Shown here piece after piece: positions 1 to 7,983 of a stretch of DNA of 21,992 nt (its first letter is position 1; each line of letters opens with the position of its first letter). The DNA is from 40-80 sp964503665 (GTDB taxonomy: Bacteria > Bacteroidota > Bacteroidia > Flavobacteriales_D > Crocinitomicaceae): positions 1-21,992 of the forward strand of contig CAZDAR010000044.1 of assembly GCA_964503665.1 (NCBI GenBank), in the 5' to 3' direction. Under the pieces are notes generated by a model. That model saw only the letters and a program-made list of their open reading frames with translations, was not told where the DNA came from and ran no database searches. The translations under genes were made by a program, and so were the position numbers.

Positions 1-61
1 AATTATAACACATCAACGCTTATTCTGAAATAAATCAAAGGTATTCTAACACTTATATTCA

Positions 62-98
62 AGAAAAATCAACTGTTTAAAGTATTCAAAAACAGTTG
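62..98 (-). terminator. Probable intrinsic terminator overlapping the hxpB-like stop codon
   Basis: The nine-base arms at 70-78 (CAACTGTTT) and 90-98 (AAACAGTTG) are perfectly complementary around an 11-base loop. Read on the minus strand, the hairpin is followed by ATTTTTCTTG, a short U-rich tail. The distal arm includes the TGA stop codon (69-71) and the other arm lies in the last codons of the HAD gene. Placement at the end of a four-gene minus-strand operon suits termination. The stem is AT-rich and the tail is interrupted, so efficiency is uncertain. Confidence 0.5.
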
Positions 99-740
99 CA
101 TATCATCAAACTGATAGTCAGCGATGATTAAACGACTATCGGGCTCGTGAGTTTTTTCAGGAATTGCAATAACATCCATTCGGGCAGCTTTTCCTGCTAA
201 AATACCCGAAAAACTATCTTCAATCACTAAACATTCTAAAGGAGAAACGCTTAATTTTTGTGCACACGTTAAATAAACGGCTGGATGTGGTTTTCCATGC
301 GATTCATCTTCAGCAGAATGAGTAAAATCAAAATAGTGCCCTATTTGAAGATGGTTCAAATTATAATGAATCAAACGGTTGTAGGAAGATGTCGCCAAAC
401 CTATTTTCAATCCTTTGGCTTTTAGAAAATCAAGTGTGTCGATGACGCCAACAAGTGGTGCACCATTCTCGGTAATTAATTGTTCTAACCCAGAAATGAT
501 AAATTCTTCCACTTCTTCGTTACTATAATCTGTCCAAGGAAAACGTGCTCGCCAATACCGAATAACCTCATCTATTCGTAAACCAACCGTCTGTGCGAAC
601 TGTTTGCGCTCTAAATTAATCCCTACTTGCTGAAACGCATTTTCCATCGCAATTTTCCACAAGGGTTCCGAGTCGATTAACACACCGTCCATGTCAAATA
701 TAACGGCTTTGTAATTGGATAATTCTAAAGGTCTAGTCAT
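69..740 (-). CDS. hxpB: HAD-superfamily sugar-phosphate phosphatase, HxpB/YniC-like
   Basis: This 223-residue cytoplasmic HAD hydrolase of the beta-phosphoglucomutase-like subgroup probably dephosphorylates small phosphosugars such as hexitol phosphates. HAD motif I is DMDGVLIDSEPLW with nucleophile D16 and acid/base D18. Motif II is T117-S118, motif III is K150 in GKPHP, and motif IV is E174-D175. A helical cap lies at about residues 28-95. The cap stretch GLRIDEVIRYWRARFPW closely resembles the matching region of E. coli YniC (HxpB), and the length is nearly the same (about 222). The ATG overlaps the stop of the upstream gene as ATGA, which supports this start and implies translational coupling. 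The family fold is secure; the exact substrate is inferred by resemblance, and a beta-phosphoglucomutase or other sugar-phosphate phosphatase remains possible. Confidence 0.8.
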   Translation of the reverse strand: MTRPLELSNYKAVIFDMDGVLIDSEPLWKIAMENAFQQVGINLERKQFAQTVGLRIDEVIRYWRARFPWTDYSNEEVEEFIISGLEQLITENGAPLVGVIDTLDFLKAKGLKIGLATSSYNRLIHYNLNHLQIGHYFDFTHSAEDESHGKPHPAVYLTCAQKLSVSPLECLVIEDSFSGILAGKAARMDVIAIPEKTHEPDSRLIIADYQFDDMQLFLNTLNS

Positions 741-1537
741 TTTTCTTTTAAGATATATAGTTTCCCTCCTCCTAAAACAGGATGTCTTTCTGTTGAAATA
801 AAAATCTCATTTTTACTGCTTATAGCTATTGCTTCTTTCTGAGTAATCCGCCCTAAACGAATACACTTCTCCAACTGAAAATCAGCATCTAAAACATAAA
901 GATATTTATACGCTAGCAGATAAAACTTCCCTTGGTGAAAACAAGCATCAGTAATACTGCTCTTCAACCAACAGTTAGCATTAAACTGTAATTCACGAAT
1001 AAGTTGTAATTCGTTTGTTTGAAGGTCAAGTGCATATACTAAACCCTTTCCATTATAAGGTTTTGTTCTTCCTTTTGTAAAGATAAATAGCGAATCATTT
1101 TTGTAAATCATCGCTTCTGCATCGAAATACAAACTGTCTTTGGAAGGAGGAAATAAAGTCTGCTCAGGATAGTGAATAGCAATAATATTAATTATTTTAC
1201 GCTTAACTAAATCAAAAATTGCGATTTTTAAGTCTTCTCTCCTATTTAAATTGTTTCCTATATCTCCCAGATACAAGATGTTTTCATTATTAGCAATCGC
1301 TTCAAAGTCATAAAGTCTTAAAGGAATTTCAGCAGAATCTATCAATTCTCCTTTTACACTGATAGAATACAAACGATTGGGGTTTTCACTATCGTTGTGC
1401 ATTAAAAGTGTGGAATCATTGAGGAAAATCATCCCTGAACACTCCTGAATAGCTTCAGGTAAACGACTGACTTTTTTTAATTGGGAATTCGCATTATTAA
1501 AGATCATTAAAAATAAAAGACCAGTCAACAGCTTCAT
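737..1537 (-). CDS. Secreted beta-propeller-like protein of unknown function
   Basis: The 266-residue protein begins with a Sec signal peptide (K2, a hydrophobic run, then a likely cleavage near NANS-Q, residues 16-19). The mature part contains repeated beta-strand blades with motifs such as ECSGM, YDFEAIA, LGDIGNN and FDAEAMI. These resemble SdiA-regulated or SMP-30-like propellers, in which acidic residues face a central pocket. No catalytic residue can be assigned. It sits between the LETM1-related gene and the HAD phosphatase, and its ATG and its stop each overlap a neighbour by ATGA, so the three genes are very likely co-transcribed and coupled. The product is expected in the periplasm. 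Fold is fairly likely; function is unknown. Confidence 0.6.
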   Translation of the reverse strand: MKLLTGLLFLMIFNNANSQLKKVSRLPEAIQECSGMIFLNDSTLLMHNDSENPNRLYSISVKGELIDSAEIPLRLYDFEAIANNENILYLGDIGNNLNRREDLKIAIFDLVKRKIINIIAIHYPEQTLFPPSKDSLYFDAEAMIYKNDSLFIFTKGRTKPYNGKGLVYALDLQTNELQLIRELQFNANCWLKSSITDACFHQGKFYLLAYKYLYVLDADFQLEKCIRLGRITQKEAIAISSKNEIFISTERHPVLGGGKLYILKEK

Positions 1538-2811
1538 GGTTTATCTTGAATTTCGTTGTCTCTAAAAGCGGTTGGTAATAAATCGGGAACTATTTTTAAA
1601 AGTAATGGCAACAAGAGAGCGCCTCCAGGCAACAAAAAAACGGCTAAAGAAGGCATACTTTTCAAAAAGATATCTTTGAATAATATGGTGATTTTTTTCT
1701 TTTCCTCAGGTGATAGTTCGGTTGTTGTTCCTTTCTTTACCAAAGCAAGAAAATCTTTACTATCCAGTAATTCAGTCACTAACTTATCCTTATTTCTTGA
1801 TATTATTTTCATCCAGCGCTTTGAAAGACTATTAAGCATCTTTTCATAAGTGGAATCAGTAGATAAAAAGGAAATAAGATTTGTTGAGCTGATGACAAAC
1901 TGCTGAACGGAAATTTTTGCCTTAAGCAATTGTTCTTCTTCAATTTTTAAAAAGGAAGCAAAATGCTCTAAAAACAATTCGTCTTTCTCGTTTGTAACAC
2001 TTTTCGAATGGATAATGAGTAAAGCAATATCTAGTAAGAAAAAACGAAATAATGGAGAAGATAAATGCGCTGGTATATAATCGTCAAAAAAGGCACATTC
2101 CTTGAACTTTAATTTGAGTGTCTGTTTATCTTCTGAAGTTAAACTTGAAGCTTTTAAAAACGTTTGAAAAATTTTAATTTCCTCTTTTGAAATTACATTA
2201 TCCGCTTGTGAAGTCTGAATGACAGCTAACAAGGTATTGAATTTTAGAATGTCAAGATCTTTCTTATATAAGTTTTTACTGTGATTTAAATAATGGTCAA
2301 AAAGCATAACATCTAAGAATACAAATGAATTCTCAATGTAATTAATCCATTTATTCGTAGAAATAAAGCTGCTCTTTATCTCCACTCTATTTGATAAAAT
2401 CTTTTCTAATGTAAAGGATGGAGACTTATCGTTTAAAAAATCAAAACTTAGAAAAGAGAAAGAACTTTCTTCTTTAAATAGCGAGTAAAAAACAATCAAT
2501 TCTTTTATGAATTCAGATTTGTCAAATTGTTTATGCTTAAACAGGTAGACATAAAGCAAACTCTCTAGCAAGAGAAACTTAATCTTTTCATTGCTTGTCC
2601 ATTTACTAGAATTTACATCTTTCAAGAAAATAGGAGAGCCATAAGAACCGAAAAGAATTCCATGGTCAATAAAAAACAAATGTATATCATTCGATAAACA
2701 ACCACATTTTACAGATTGATGAAAGTTTATTTCGTTCTCATTAATGACATGAAAATATTTTTGAATCCAGTCTTTTGAACCAGGAAATAAAGCTATACCT
2801 TTTTCGCGCAC
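1534..2811 (-). CDS. LETM1-related protein with a TerB-like middle region
   Basis: This 425-residue protein lacks a signal peptide. Its C-terminal part (about 340-416) resembles the conserved LETM1 segment: a charged helix, then FLLPGGALLLPLLLKIVPD followed by LLPTAF, which matches the proline-rich hydrophobic hallmark of mitochondrial LETM1. The middle region (about 190-295), with SQADNVISKEEIKIFQTFL, looks like a helical TerB/tellurite-resistance-type domain. Bacteroidota homologues are commonly annotated as LETM1-related biofilm-associated proteins. A role at the inner membrane is plausible from the hydrophobic C-terminus, but ion transport has not been shown for bacterial members as far as I know. 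It begins 29 bases after the cyclotransferase gene and overlaps the next gene by ATGA. Confidence 0.65.
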   Translation of the reverse strand: MREKGIALFPGSKDWIQKYFHVINENEINFHQSVKCGCLSNDIHLFFIDHGILFGSYGSPIFLKDVNSSKWTSNEKIKFLLLESLLYVYLFKHKQFDKSEFIKELIVFYSLFKEESSFSFLSFDFLNDKSPSFTLEKILSNRVEIKSSFISTNKWINYIENSFVFLDVMLFDHYLNHSKNLYKKDLDILKFNTLLAVIQTSQADNVISKEEIKIFQTFLKASSLTSEDKQTLKLKFKECAFFDDYIPAHLSSPLFRFFLLDIALLIIHSKSVTNEKDELFLEHFASFLKIEEEQLLKAKISVQQFVISSTNLISFLSTDSTYEKMLNSLSKRWMKIISRNKDKLVTELLDSKDFLALVKKGTTTELSPEEKKKITILFKDIFLKSMPSLAVFLLPGGALLLPLLLKIVPDLLPTAFRDNEIQDKP

Positions 2812-2840
2812 TTTTCTAATGGTTAATAATCAGGAAGAAA

Positions 2841-3911
2841 TTACTTAAATACCACCTCAGCGATAAAAGGCCAATATTTTCCTGTTAAATAAAATGCTTT
2901 ACTCTCGACGTTATAGGCAATTCCGTTTAATACATCGCCATTTCCTTTAGCCTTTCTTGAAAATTCAGTACAATCGATGTTTTTTAATACTTTCCCAGAG
3001 GAAGGCTCAATCACCACAATTTTATTAGTCATCCAGACATTCGCATATATCAAGCCGTCCACATATTCTAACTCATTCAAATTTTTAATTTTTCCTGCGT
3101 TGTCATATACGTAAATCACTTTTTTCACTGCAAATGTAACTGGGTCTCTAAAATAAATCCGTTCGGAACCGTCACTCATGATAATCTGATTGCCATCGTT
3201 CGTTAGTCCCCAGCCTTCACCAGTATATGAAAAAGCAGTTTCTGTTTTAAATAGTGATGGAAAATCATAGACAAAACACTTTTGAGAAGTCCACGTCAAC
3301 TGATATAACTTGTTATTTAAGACAGTGATACCTTCTCCAAAATAATTTCCCTCTAAAACCACTTCGTTTAACACGTTCCCTGTTTTTATATCCTTCTGAA
3401 TCACTTTCGTTGCGCCGATATGGTCTGGATCGCCCGTCGATTCATATAAAGAGCCGTTAACTATTTCAAGTCCTTGTGTAAAGTCTTTTGGGTTATGTGG
3501 GTACATCGTAACAATGACTGCTTTTAACTCTTCAGGGGCAACATCCGATAATATATGAATCGTTTGGTAATCTTCGTATATTCTACCTTGTATATCTTTT
3601 ACTTTTAAGGTAAAGCTTTTTGCTCCCATTCCAAAACTAGAAACGTCTAAACTATCATCTACTGTTCCAGCAACATCTTTCCATTCTTTTAATAAATCTC
3701 CATCGACGAATAAAGCAACATAATTGATGTCTTTATTCTCTTCGAAACTGATCTTTAGTGCTTGACCATAAACTAACTGATAAGAAGTCGTATATGGCAA
3801 TGGAAAACCGGATTCTTCAACAGGTGTTTCAAGTGTTTCTTTACAACTAAAAACTGAAAAAAGAAGCAATAAAATGTAGACAGTGGGTAAAGTACGAATG
3901 ACTTGTTTCAT
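2841..3911 (-). CDS. Glutaminyl-peptide cyclotransferase, lipoprotein
   Basis: The family converts N-terminal glutamine of peptides to pyroglutamate with release of ammonia. The 356-residue protein starts with a lipoprotein signal (hydrophobic run, lipobox V20-F21-S22-C23), so the mature enzyme should be anchored in the envelope. Residues about 38-125 look like an Ig-like or cadherin-like beta domain. From about 125 onward the plant/bacterial cyclotransferase propeller is recognisable: YPHNPKDFTQGL, LYESTGD, GEGITVLNNKLYQLTW, GWGLTNDG, NELEYVDGLIYANVW and LNGIAYN. This type is unrelated to the zinc-dependent animal enzyme. It is the first gene of a four-gene minus-strand operon with a possible promoter element at 4007-4014. 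Confidence 0.85.
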   Translation of the reverse strand: MKQVIRTLPTVYILLLLFSVFSCKETLETPVEESGFPLPYTTSYQLVYGQALKISFEENKDINYVALFVDGDLLKEWKDVAGTVDDSLDVSSFGMGAKSFTLKVKDIQGRIYEDYQTIHILSDVAPEELKAVIVTMYPHNPKDFTQGLEIVNGSLYESTGDPDHIGATKVIQKDIKTGNVLNEVVLEGNYFGEGITVLNNKLYQLTWTSQKCFVYDFPSLFKTETAFSYTGEGWGLTNDGNQIIMSDGSERIYFRDPVTFAVKKVIYVYDNAGKIKNLNELEYVDGLIYANVWMTNKIVVIEPSSGKVLKNIDCTEFSRKAKGNGDVLNGIAYNVESKAFYLTGKYWPFIAEVVFK

Positions 3912-4006
3912 TTATGAGGAAATTATAAACCTAATATTAGATTTTAAAAGAAAAGTATCAACAAATGATCACACTTATTTCTTAAAAAATCATTTTTAAC
4001 TCGACA

Positions 4007-4014
4007 CAAATGTA
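4007..4014 (-). promoter_or_regulatory. Possible Bacteroidota -7 element upstream of the cyclotransferase operon
   Basis: On the minus strand the sequence reads TACATTTG, an exact match to the Bacteroidota -7 consensus TAnnTTTG. It lies about 96 bases before the start codon at 3911. No clear TTG -33 element is seen at the usual distance, so this is suggestive only. The rest of the gap between nosY and this operon (3912-4147) holds no strong terminator-like hairpin. Confidence 0.35.
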
Positions 4015-4147
4015 CTATTAATTTCTCATAATTCAGAAAGTCATTCTATTAAATGGGCCTCTTGAAAAGCATGATTTACTTAAGGATATCAAATAATCAA
4101 CACTTAAAATAAGTTTCTACTCTATTCAAATATTACTGAGAAATTAT

Positions 4148-4915
4148 TTAAAGATCTTTCTTTTTGAATTTTTTTGCTGAGAAGAATAATGGAATCACAA
4201 TCCAGATAACGAGTGTCATCAATGAAATCAGAATCCCTAAAGCACCTTCAAAGCTTTGCTTGAAAACAGCACTTGTAGCACCCATTAAAGCAGAAATATC
4301 CATTTTTAATAGGGTCACGATTCTCGCTAGGTCAATCGGATTTAAAATACTCAAAACAATGATTAGTTTTTCCAATGGATAATCCATCAATTGAAATAAG
4401 ATGAATAAAACGATACCATCAAATAGTAAAGAAAAATAAAACCAGACAAGTAAAGAAACACCAATTCCTCGTGCTTTATCCTTATTATAAACAGTCACTA
4501 GCATCGCTAGTGAAACGAAAATAATAGAAATCAAAACACCCGTAATAATCATTGTCAATCCTGTCGCTGTGGCTGCAAAAAGGAGAATTGGCAACCCGCA
4601 ACCTACAACAAATGCTAATGAAAGTGATAGTGAGAGTCCAAAAAAGAGGCTTAACCAAAGCGTTGTTCGTTTGATAGGTTGAGCCGACAAAAGTTCGATA
4701 AATTCGTTCGAATTATAGAGATATATAGTCGAAAAAATAATACTAATTAAAGGGACAATGATTAAATTGAGTGTCAACAAACTCGTTAAACTCTTCTCTG
4801 GATTCTCTTCCATGAAAAATAACCCAAAGGAAAAAAGCAGTAAGAATAAAGTATAAGCAATAATAATTTTACTACTTAGAATATCTAGTATGACGTATTT
4901 TACAATTTTTCTCAT
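4148..4915 (-). CDS. nosY: NosY, ABC transporter permease for NosZ maturation
   Basis: This is the membrane subunit of the NosFY transporter needed for CuZ assembly, thought to move a sulfur-containing compound or otherwise power NosD. The 255-residue protein has about six hydrophobic segments (roughly 17-35, 45-68, 84-112, 118-142, 150-175 and 225-246) and a basic C-terminus. The SILNPIDLAR stretch (N192-P193) matches the NP-containing segment typical of NosY. It is slightly shorter than proteobacterial NosY (about 270-280). Its ATG overlaps the nosF stop as ATGA, which implies coupled translation of permease and ATPase. It is the last gene of the nos cluster. Assignment rests on fold, nosF coupling and the nosD neighbour. 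Confidence 0.88.
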   Translation of the reverse strand: MRKIVKYVILDILSSKIIIAYTLFLLLFSFGLFFMEENPEKSLTSLLTLNLIIVPLISIIFSTIYLYNSNEFIELLSAQPIKRTTLWLSLFFGLSLSLSLAFVVGCGLPILLFAATATGLTMIITGVLISIIFVSLAMLVTVYNKDKARGIGVSLLVWFYFSLLFDGIVLFILFQLMDYPLEKLIIVLSILNPIDLARIVTLLKMDISALMGATSAVFKQSFEGALGILISLMTLVIWIVIPLFFSAKKFKKKDL

Positions 4916-5631
4916 GCGTGTTGTTTTTCAGATTCCATAATAGATGCAATCGCTTCAGCCAATTTATTTTTTGACGTATCCATTTTTAATTGCTCTATTG
5001 ATTTTTTGAAGATAATCTCTCCTTCTTGCATATAGATAATTTGATTCACCATATCATCCAACTCACTAAGAACATGAGAGGTAATCATGATTAATTTACC
5101 TTTTTCTTTCTCAGCAATAATTTTTTCTTTCAAATGCATCGATGATACTGGGTCTAAACCTGCAGTTGGTTCGTCCAAAATCAAAATTTCTGGATTGAAT
5201 AAAAAGGCAAGATATGCACTTACTTTCTGGCGTGTTCCTCCTGATAAGGTACCTGTCTTCTGATTTAAGGTGCTTTTTAGATTAAAACGATCGTACAATT
5301 CGGTGTCTAAAGCCTGATTGGATGATTTTCTCAAATCGTGAATCATATCTATTACCTGCCCTACTTTCATGTTTTCAGGATATTTACCAATCTGCGGCAT
5401 ATAGCCGATATGTTCCCGGTATTTCCAGTCGTTTGAAATGGATTTTTCATTCATGGTAATTAGACCAGCGTCCGGAACAACCATGCCTAAAATTGATTTT
5501 ATTAAAGTGGTTTTACCACAAGCATTCGGTCCAAGAAGTGCAAAAATATTTCCATCTTCTAAATCGATATTGATATTTTTCAGCACTTTAAACTTGCCAA
5601 ATTTTTTGTTTACTCCTTTAATTCTAATCAT
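4912..5631 (-). CDS. nosF: NosF, ABC transporter ATP-binding protein
   Basis: NosF hydrolyses ATP in the cytoplasm to drive the NosFY complex. All ABC motifs are present in 239 residues: Walker A GPNACGKTT (34-42, K40), Q-loop Q80, signature LSGGTRQ (129-135), Walker B LILDEPTAGLD (D153, E154) and H-loop H186. The Walker A has Ala-Cys where Gly-Ala or Gly-Ser is usual, but the essential G, K and T residues are intact. It starts 10 bases after nosD and overlaps nosY by ATGA. The sequence alone resembles many transporter ATPases; the position between nosD and nosY makes the assignment firm. Confidence 0.92.
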   Translation of the reverse strand: MIRIKGVNKKFGKFKVLKNINIDLEDGNIFALLGPNACGKTTLIKSILGMVVPDAGLITMNEKSISNDWKYREHIGYMPQIGKYPENMKVGQVIDMIHDLRKSSNQALDTELYDRFNLKSTLNQKTGTLSGGTRQKVSAYLAFLFNPEILILDEPTAGLDPVSSMHLKEKIIAEKEKGKLIMITSHVLSELDDMVNQIIYMQEGEIIFKKSIEQLKMDTSKNKLAEAIASIMESEKQHA

Positions 5632-5641
5632 TTCACGTACG

Positions 5642-6898
5642 TTATTGAATTTTCAATTTCTTAATCTTAGGCTTATTATCCTTTAGATTTTCGGGTGTTA
5701 AATTGGGAAAAGCATTTTCAGCTTTATCCATTAGTTTCACAAAAAAACTTCTAAAAAGCATCAATGCTCCAGGATTCTGCTCAATGATGACTGAATAAAA
5801 TGTCACTGGTCTGTGAGGAATATCACCCACGCCGTCTCGGTCTAAATCATATCCTTCGTATTTATCCCAATAATTACCATCAAACATATTCAGCGCTAGA
5901 TTACCATTCGTCGCAACATCAAAAGTATTTCCGATAAAATTGTTGTTATGAACAGCTATATCACTGCAGTTAGACTGAATTTTCAAAGCCCATCCATTTT
6001 TTAAAAACTCATTATTGACCATCGTTACACGATTACTACCTTCAGCGAAGATAGCAATGGTATTTTGTTCAAAATGATTATGGTCAATATGGCTATCATA
6101 TATTTCTTTCAGTAAAATTCCATACGCTGCATTTCCCCAGTTATCAGAAAAGGTATTATTGTACATTTTGACTCTTTTCGAATACATTACCGCTACACCA
6201 GCACCATTTCCTTGAATCGTATTGTGTCGATACGTATCATCGTGAGAAAACATAAAATGTAAGCCGTAGCGCTTATTTTTAATGCTCTTGTTGTTCTCGA
6301 TGAATGAGTGAGTGACAAATTCGAAATAGATTCCGTCTCTATGTCCAGTTATGGTATTGTTCTTAACGACCAAGTTATTGCTTTTCCAACAGTGAATTCC
6401 GTTTGCGGCAGGTTTCTCTTTCATCTCTCCAGAGATTAACTCATTGTTTTCAAACCTTGCATAACTAGAGTTCATACAATGAATACCAAAGAAATTATTT
6501 TGGAATTTATTTCCAATAATACGAACGTTCTTACAATTCTGAACTTTCACCGCGGCAATGTCCATATAACTAGAACTTCCTGAATTCTTAAAAAGAACTC
6601 CTTTTATCGTCACGTTGTCGTGCTCGATTAATAAATTTTCATATTTGTTTTCTCCATCAATAACTGGAAAGCCTTTTCCAATGACCGTGAGTGACTTTTC
6701 AATCTTCAATGCACCTTCTCGGTATACACCTGACAAAATCAAAATGGTATCCTTGTTTTGTGCTTTCTGAATGGCTTTTTTAATTGAAGTATTTGCACCA
6801 GATTTAGAAACCGTTATGGTTCTAGCAATACTTTCATGGCTAATTATAGCACAAAGAAAGAATAGATTTATTTTCCAGTTTCTAAATAATTTTCCCAT
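5642..6898 (-). CDS. nosD: NosD, periplasmic beta-helix copper-site maturation protein
   Basis: NosD is a periplasmic protein that works with NosFY, and with NosL-delivered copper, to build the CuZ centre of NosZ. The 418-residue product starts with a Sec signal peptide (about 1-25, ending HESIA-R). It continues as a right-handed beta-helix with many NN, N-T-I and G-I repeats (about 60-340) of the CASH/NosD type. The C-terminal block with DGNYWDKYEGYDLDRDG and GDIPHRP is diagnostic for NosD. The ATG lies 31 bases inside the end of nosL in another frame. No other Met occurs early enough to preserve the signal peptide, so this start is preferred. It is followed 10 bases later by nosF. Confidence 0.95.
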   Translation of the reverse strand: MGKLFRNWKINLFFLCAIISHESIARTITVSKSGANTSIKKAIQKAQNKDTILILSGVYREGALKIEKSLTVIGKGFPVIDGENKYENLLIEHDNVTIKGVLFKNSGSSSYMDIAAVKVQNCKNVRIIGNKFQNNFFGIHCMNSSYARFENNELISGEMKEKPAANGIHCWKSNNLVVKNNTITGHRDGIYFEFVTHSFIENNKSIKNKRYGLHFMFSHDDTYRHNTIQGNGAGVAVMYSKRVKMYNNTFSDNWGNAAYGILLKEIYDSHIDHNHFEQNTIAIFAEGSNRVTMVNNEFLKNGWALKIQSNCSDIAVHNNNFIGNTFDVATNGNLALNMFDGNYWDKYEGYDLDRDGVGDIPHRPVTFYSVIIEQNPGALMLFRSFFVKLMDKAENAFPNLTPENLKDNKPKIKKLKIQ

Positions 6899-7341
6899 TT
6901 AATTTCTGTTCCCGAATAATTAGTTTGAAAAGCTTTAGCACTATCAGCATGTGAAAAGGCTGCAATATTAGATCCCATTGGACTTTTAAATTGCTCATTT
7001 TGGACAAAAAAGCTTTCAGTAATAGCTATCAAAACACTTGGTTGTGCAAAATCAACAACCCAATTTGAAGCAACGTCTTCTGCTTTTACCTCTTTTTCAT
7101 TCAGAAATCCTTTCAGGCAATGAAGATCATCAAATTTATAAATTCTTCCTTTTTTAGTCACCAATTCAGCACCAAATCGTTGATCGCTGATGGTCATTTG
7201 ACAAAAATCACAATTATCTACATCGAAATCAATCGGTTTGGGACTTGTGGAACAAGATGAAAGAAAGGTTAAAAAAATAAATATAAAACCTAATCGGTAC
7301 TTCAAAAATTGGTCAAACATGCTTTTTTCTTTTAATTTCAT
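6868..7341 (-). CDS. nosL: NosL, copper chaperone lipoprotein
   Basis: NosL is a membrane-anchored Cu(I)-binding protein that supplies copper to NosZ through the NosDFY complex. The product has a lipoprotein signal with lipobox LSSC (C30 in the long form) and the family signature NCDFCQMTISDQRFGAEL, where C44, C47 and M49 are likely copper ligands. KFDDLHCLKGF is also typical of NosL. The longest frame gives 157 residues, but a second ATG at 7320 (M8, beginning MFDQFLKY) gives a more usual signal peptide. It would also reduce overlap with the preceding gene from 29 to 8 bases, so 7320 is the more likely start. The end overlaps nosD by 31 bases. Confidence 0.92.
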   Translation of the reverse strand: MKLKEKSMFDQFLKYRLGFIFIFLTFLSSCSTSPKPIDFDVDNCDFCQMTISDQRFGAELVTKKGRIYKFDDLHCLKGFLNEKEVKAEDVASNWVVDFAQPSVLIAITESFFVQNEQFKSPMGSNIAAFSHADSAKAFQTNYSGTEIKWENYLETGK

Positions 7342-7909
7342 AAAGTCCTAAAGTAGTTAAAATTCCTCCAACAGTAATCATAATCCACCCTCCAATATCA
7401 GGAATCGAAAAGGCGCCAAAATTTAAAAGTTGTTTAAATCCAATTAAAGGAGGGGTATACGTCATTCCTGGTACTTGTATTGGTGCAGTAGGGTCTAAGT
7501 TATGTCCATAATTGTATTCCCAAACATAAAAATCTATCATTGTTAAGACGGCGAAAACTAAGAAGATAGTGACCCATGTAAAAAAGAACCATCTTTTTCT
7601 AATAATTCCTGCTATCACTCCGAAAAGTCCAATGATTCCGATAACATAAGGTAAAACCGTGAATTCAATGAAATCATCTGCATGCAAGGTTCTCATACCA
7701 ATATAGTGGTTCAATCCGTTAATGATTTCAACGTCACCAGATAGTTTGTTGGAGAAAATTTGCATAGATAATCCTTCAGGATATTGAGGGGCGTCTAATT
7801 CGATTCTCCAAATAGGAAGGAAAACGACAGCAATAACGCTGATTCCACAAAGAATAGATAAAATGCGCGATAGCGTAGATATCGAGCTACTTTTTATTAA
7901 ATTTTGCAT
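7313..7909 (-). CDS. Polytopic membrane protein of the clade II nos cluster (NosB position)
   Basis: The 198-residue inner-membrane protein has four likely transmembrane helices (about 13-33, 84-103, 107-128 and 169-190) and a basic C-terminus (KRKKHV). Two loops, probably periplasmic, hold LPIWRIELDAPQYPEGLSMQ, NGLNHYIGM and FYVWEYNYGHNLDP. A membrane protein gene directly downstream of nosZ is characteristic of clade II nos clusters, where it has been called NosB in epsilonproteobacteria. Whether this protein is homologous to that NosB I cannot tell. Loop residues M49, H68, M72, H76, H136 and M149 could bind copper, but this is inference. It lies 74 bases after nosZ, with two hairpins between, and overlaps nosL. 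Confidence 0.65.
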   Translation of the reverse strand: MQNLIKSSSISTLSRILSILCGISVIAVVFLPIWRIELDAPQYPEGLSMQIFSNKLSGDVEIINGLNHYIGMRTLHADDFIEFTVLPYVIGIIGLFGVIAGIIRKRWFFFTWVTIFLVFAVLTMIDFYVWEYNYGHNLDPTAPIQVPGMTYTPPLIGFKQLLNFGAFSIPDIGGWIMITVGGILTTLGLYEIKRKKHV

Positions 7910-7925
7910 CGCATTTATATTTTAT

Positions 7926-7981
7926 TAAATCCAGCTACCTCGGTAGCTGGATTTAGGTTCGAGCTATTTTTTATTCTCGAA
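7926..7981 (-). promoter_or_regulatory. Two consecutive hairpins in the nosZ-nosB intercistronic gap
   Basis: In transcript order, the first hairpin is immediately after the nosZ stop: arms TTCGAG/CTCGAA at 7958-7963 and 7976-7981 with a 12-base loop. The second is much stronger: positions 7926-7939 pair perfectly with 7942-7955 (core AAATCCAGCTACC and its complement), so about 13 pairs close a small loop. No U-run follows on the minus strand, so a full rho-independent terminator is unlikely. Partial attenuation, or protection of the nosZ message from 3' exonucleases, fits better. Confidence 0.6.
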
Positions 7982-7983
7982 AT

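Noticed and set aside
1556..1849. Plus-strand open frame opposite the LETM1-related gene, and similar open frames opposite nosZ, pheS, queA and the T9SS gene
   Set aside because: They lie wholly within well-supported genes on the other strand or another frame and have no recognisable domains or start context.
5510..5540. Non-canonical Walker A (Ala-Cys) in NosF as a sign of an inactive ATPase
   Set aside because: The invariant G, K and T residues and all other ABC motifs are intact, and the variable positions tolerate such changes.
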